From Anaerolineae bacterium (GTDB lineage Bacteria > Chloroflexota > Anaerolineae > Aggregatilineales > UBA2796): a DNA stretch of 6,278 nucleotides. Positions 5,617 through 6,278 of this stretch are shown piece after piece. Each line of letters starts with the position of its first letter. The first letter of the stretch is position 1. Location: assembly GCA_020851855.1 (NCBI GenBank), contig JADZBY010000002.1, forward strand, positions 1 through 6,278. The letters run 5' to 3'. A program made the translations under genes and the position numbers. Under the pieces are notes generated by a model. That model saw nothing but the letters and a program-made list of their open reading frames with translations, was not told the origin of the DNA and did not search any database.

Positions 5617-6278
5617 TCAGCGTATGGTGAGCAGATAGGCGACCAGATCATTGACCTGATCGGGCGTCAGCACATCTGCGTAAAGCTGGTACATCACGCT
5701 TGTGCCGGCAATCGCGTACATCCCCTTGCCCGGAATGGTCGAATTGGGCACGAGATAGTCGTTGGGGTGCAAGATCGAGTTGCGCAGGTACTCTGCCGGC
5801 GTCTCGCCCGGCACACGAGACTGCGCGCGAATGGCGATTCCCGGCTCATCCCCGTGCGCGACCATCGACGGCCCCTGTACCCCCACCAGTTCTTCATCCG
5901 TCGCCGGTTCGGTCAGGTGGCACGAGACGCACGTCGGCACACCTTCCGCGATCACGTCGTGGAAGAGCTGCTCGCCGCGCGCCGGATCAGGCGGCGGCGT
6001 GGCCGAAGGCTGTGGTGTGCTCGTCGGCGGGGCGGGCGTCGCCGTCGGCGGGATGAGCGTGATCGTCGGCGTCAGCGTGGGCAGGGCGCGTGTGGGCCGC
6101 GGCGTCTCGCTGGGCTGGACGGCCACCGCGGTCGGCTCGGCGCGCCCGGCCTGGTCGGCGTTGGCCTCGGTGGGCATGACGACCGGGACGCGCGTCGCGC
6201 GCTCCGGGGTGGGCGGCAGGTCCGGGGCAGGCGTGGCGGGCGCGCCGCAGCTTGCCAGGAGAAGGGCCAGGGCGACAA
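5617..6278 (-). CDS. Lipoprotein c-type cytochrome (mono-haem), 5'-truncated by window edge
   Basis: This is an exported, lipid-anchored electron carrier. The minus-strand frame stays open to the right edge and, before the first internal ATG, encodes VALALLLASCG, a signal-peptide core ending in the lipobox LASC. The start codon and n-region are therefore just outside the window, and the ATG at 6177 is not the true start. Taking the lipid-bearing Cys as 1, the mature part is 210 residues. About 1-88 is a Pro/Thr/Ala-rich spacer, and the haem motif CVSCH is at 107-111. The C-terminal helix region reads SVMYQLYADVLTPDQVNDLVAYLLTI. Met186 in that stretch is the most likely distal haem ligand; Met177 is an alternative. 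The gene converges on minE and has no evident functional tie to it. A partner such as an oxidase or alternative complex III is plausible but not shown. Confidence 0.88.
   Translation of the reverse strand, partial: VALALLLASCGAPATPAPDLPPTPERATRVPVVMPTEANADQAGRAEPTAVAVQPSETPRPTRALPTLTPTITLIPPTATPAPPTSTPQPSATPPPDPARGEQLFHDVIAEGVPTCVSCHLTEPATDEELVGVQGPSMVAHGDEPGIAIRAQSRVPGETPAEYLRNSILHPNDYLVPNSTIPGKGMYAIAGTSVMYQLYADVLTPDQVNDLVAYLLTIR

Noticed and set aside
5617..6177. Cytochrome c starting at the ATG at 6177
   Set aside because: The frame continues upstream through a lipobox and hydrophobic core, so starting here would lose the export signal a c-type cytochrome needs.

Overview
The window is about 6.3 kb of GC-rich bacterial DNA and reads as ordinary chromosome. 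It holds six protein genes: a partial acetyl-CoA synthetase (-), a Xaa-Pro peptidase of family M24 (+), a complete minC-minD-minE cell-division cluster (+), and a partial lipoprotein cytochrome c (-). I see no RNA gene, transposase, CRISPR array or phage gene. The host is probably a member of Chloroflexota (Anaerolineae-like). That is an inference from the high GC, from a lipid-anchored cytochrome c with a long Pro/Thr linker, and from an intergenic palindrome of a style I associate with those genomes. No rRNA or marker gene is present to prove it.

Layout: 1-1753 (-) is acs, missing its C-terminus at the window edge. 1754-2128 is a divergent intergenic region with a likely acs promoter and a roughly 110-base imperfect palindrome that looks like a REP/MITE-type dispersed element. 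2129-3373 (+) is the M24 peptidase. 3374-3577 carries a possible hairpin and a strong sigma-70-type promoter (TTGACA, 17-base spacer, TACACT). 3578-5482 (+) is minCDE, with a short low-complexity purine tract between minC and minD and only 19 bases between minD and minE. 5483-5616 is a convergent gap with a three-copy 10-base repeat and a possible hairpin. 5617-6278 (-) is the cytochrome c, whose first codons lie beyond the right edge.

Functionally, Acs activates acetate to acetyl-CoA and the M24 enzyme probably trims peptides at proline. MinC, MinD and MinE together place the division septum: MinD-ATP binds the membrane through its C-terminal helix, recruits MinC to block FtsZ assembly, and is released by MinE. 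The cytochrome is an exported, membrane-anchored electron carrier. Apart from minCDE, the genes look like unrelated neighbours. No convincing new system is visible. The items most worth a second look are the cloverleaf-like palindrome, the altered metal-ligand spacing of the M24 enzyme, and the minC-minD gap.
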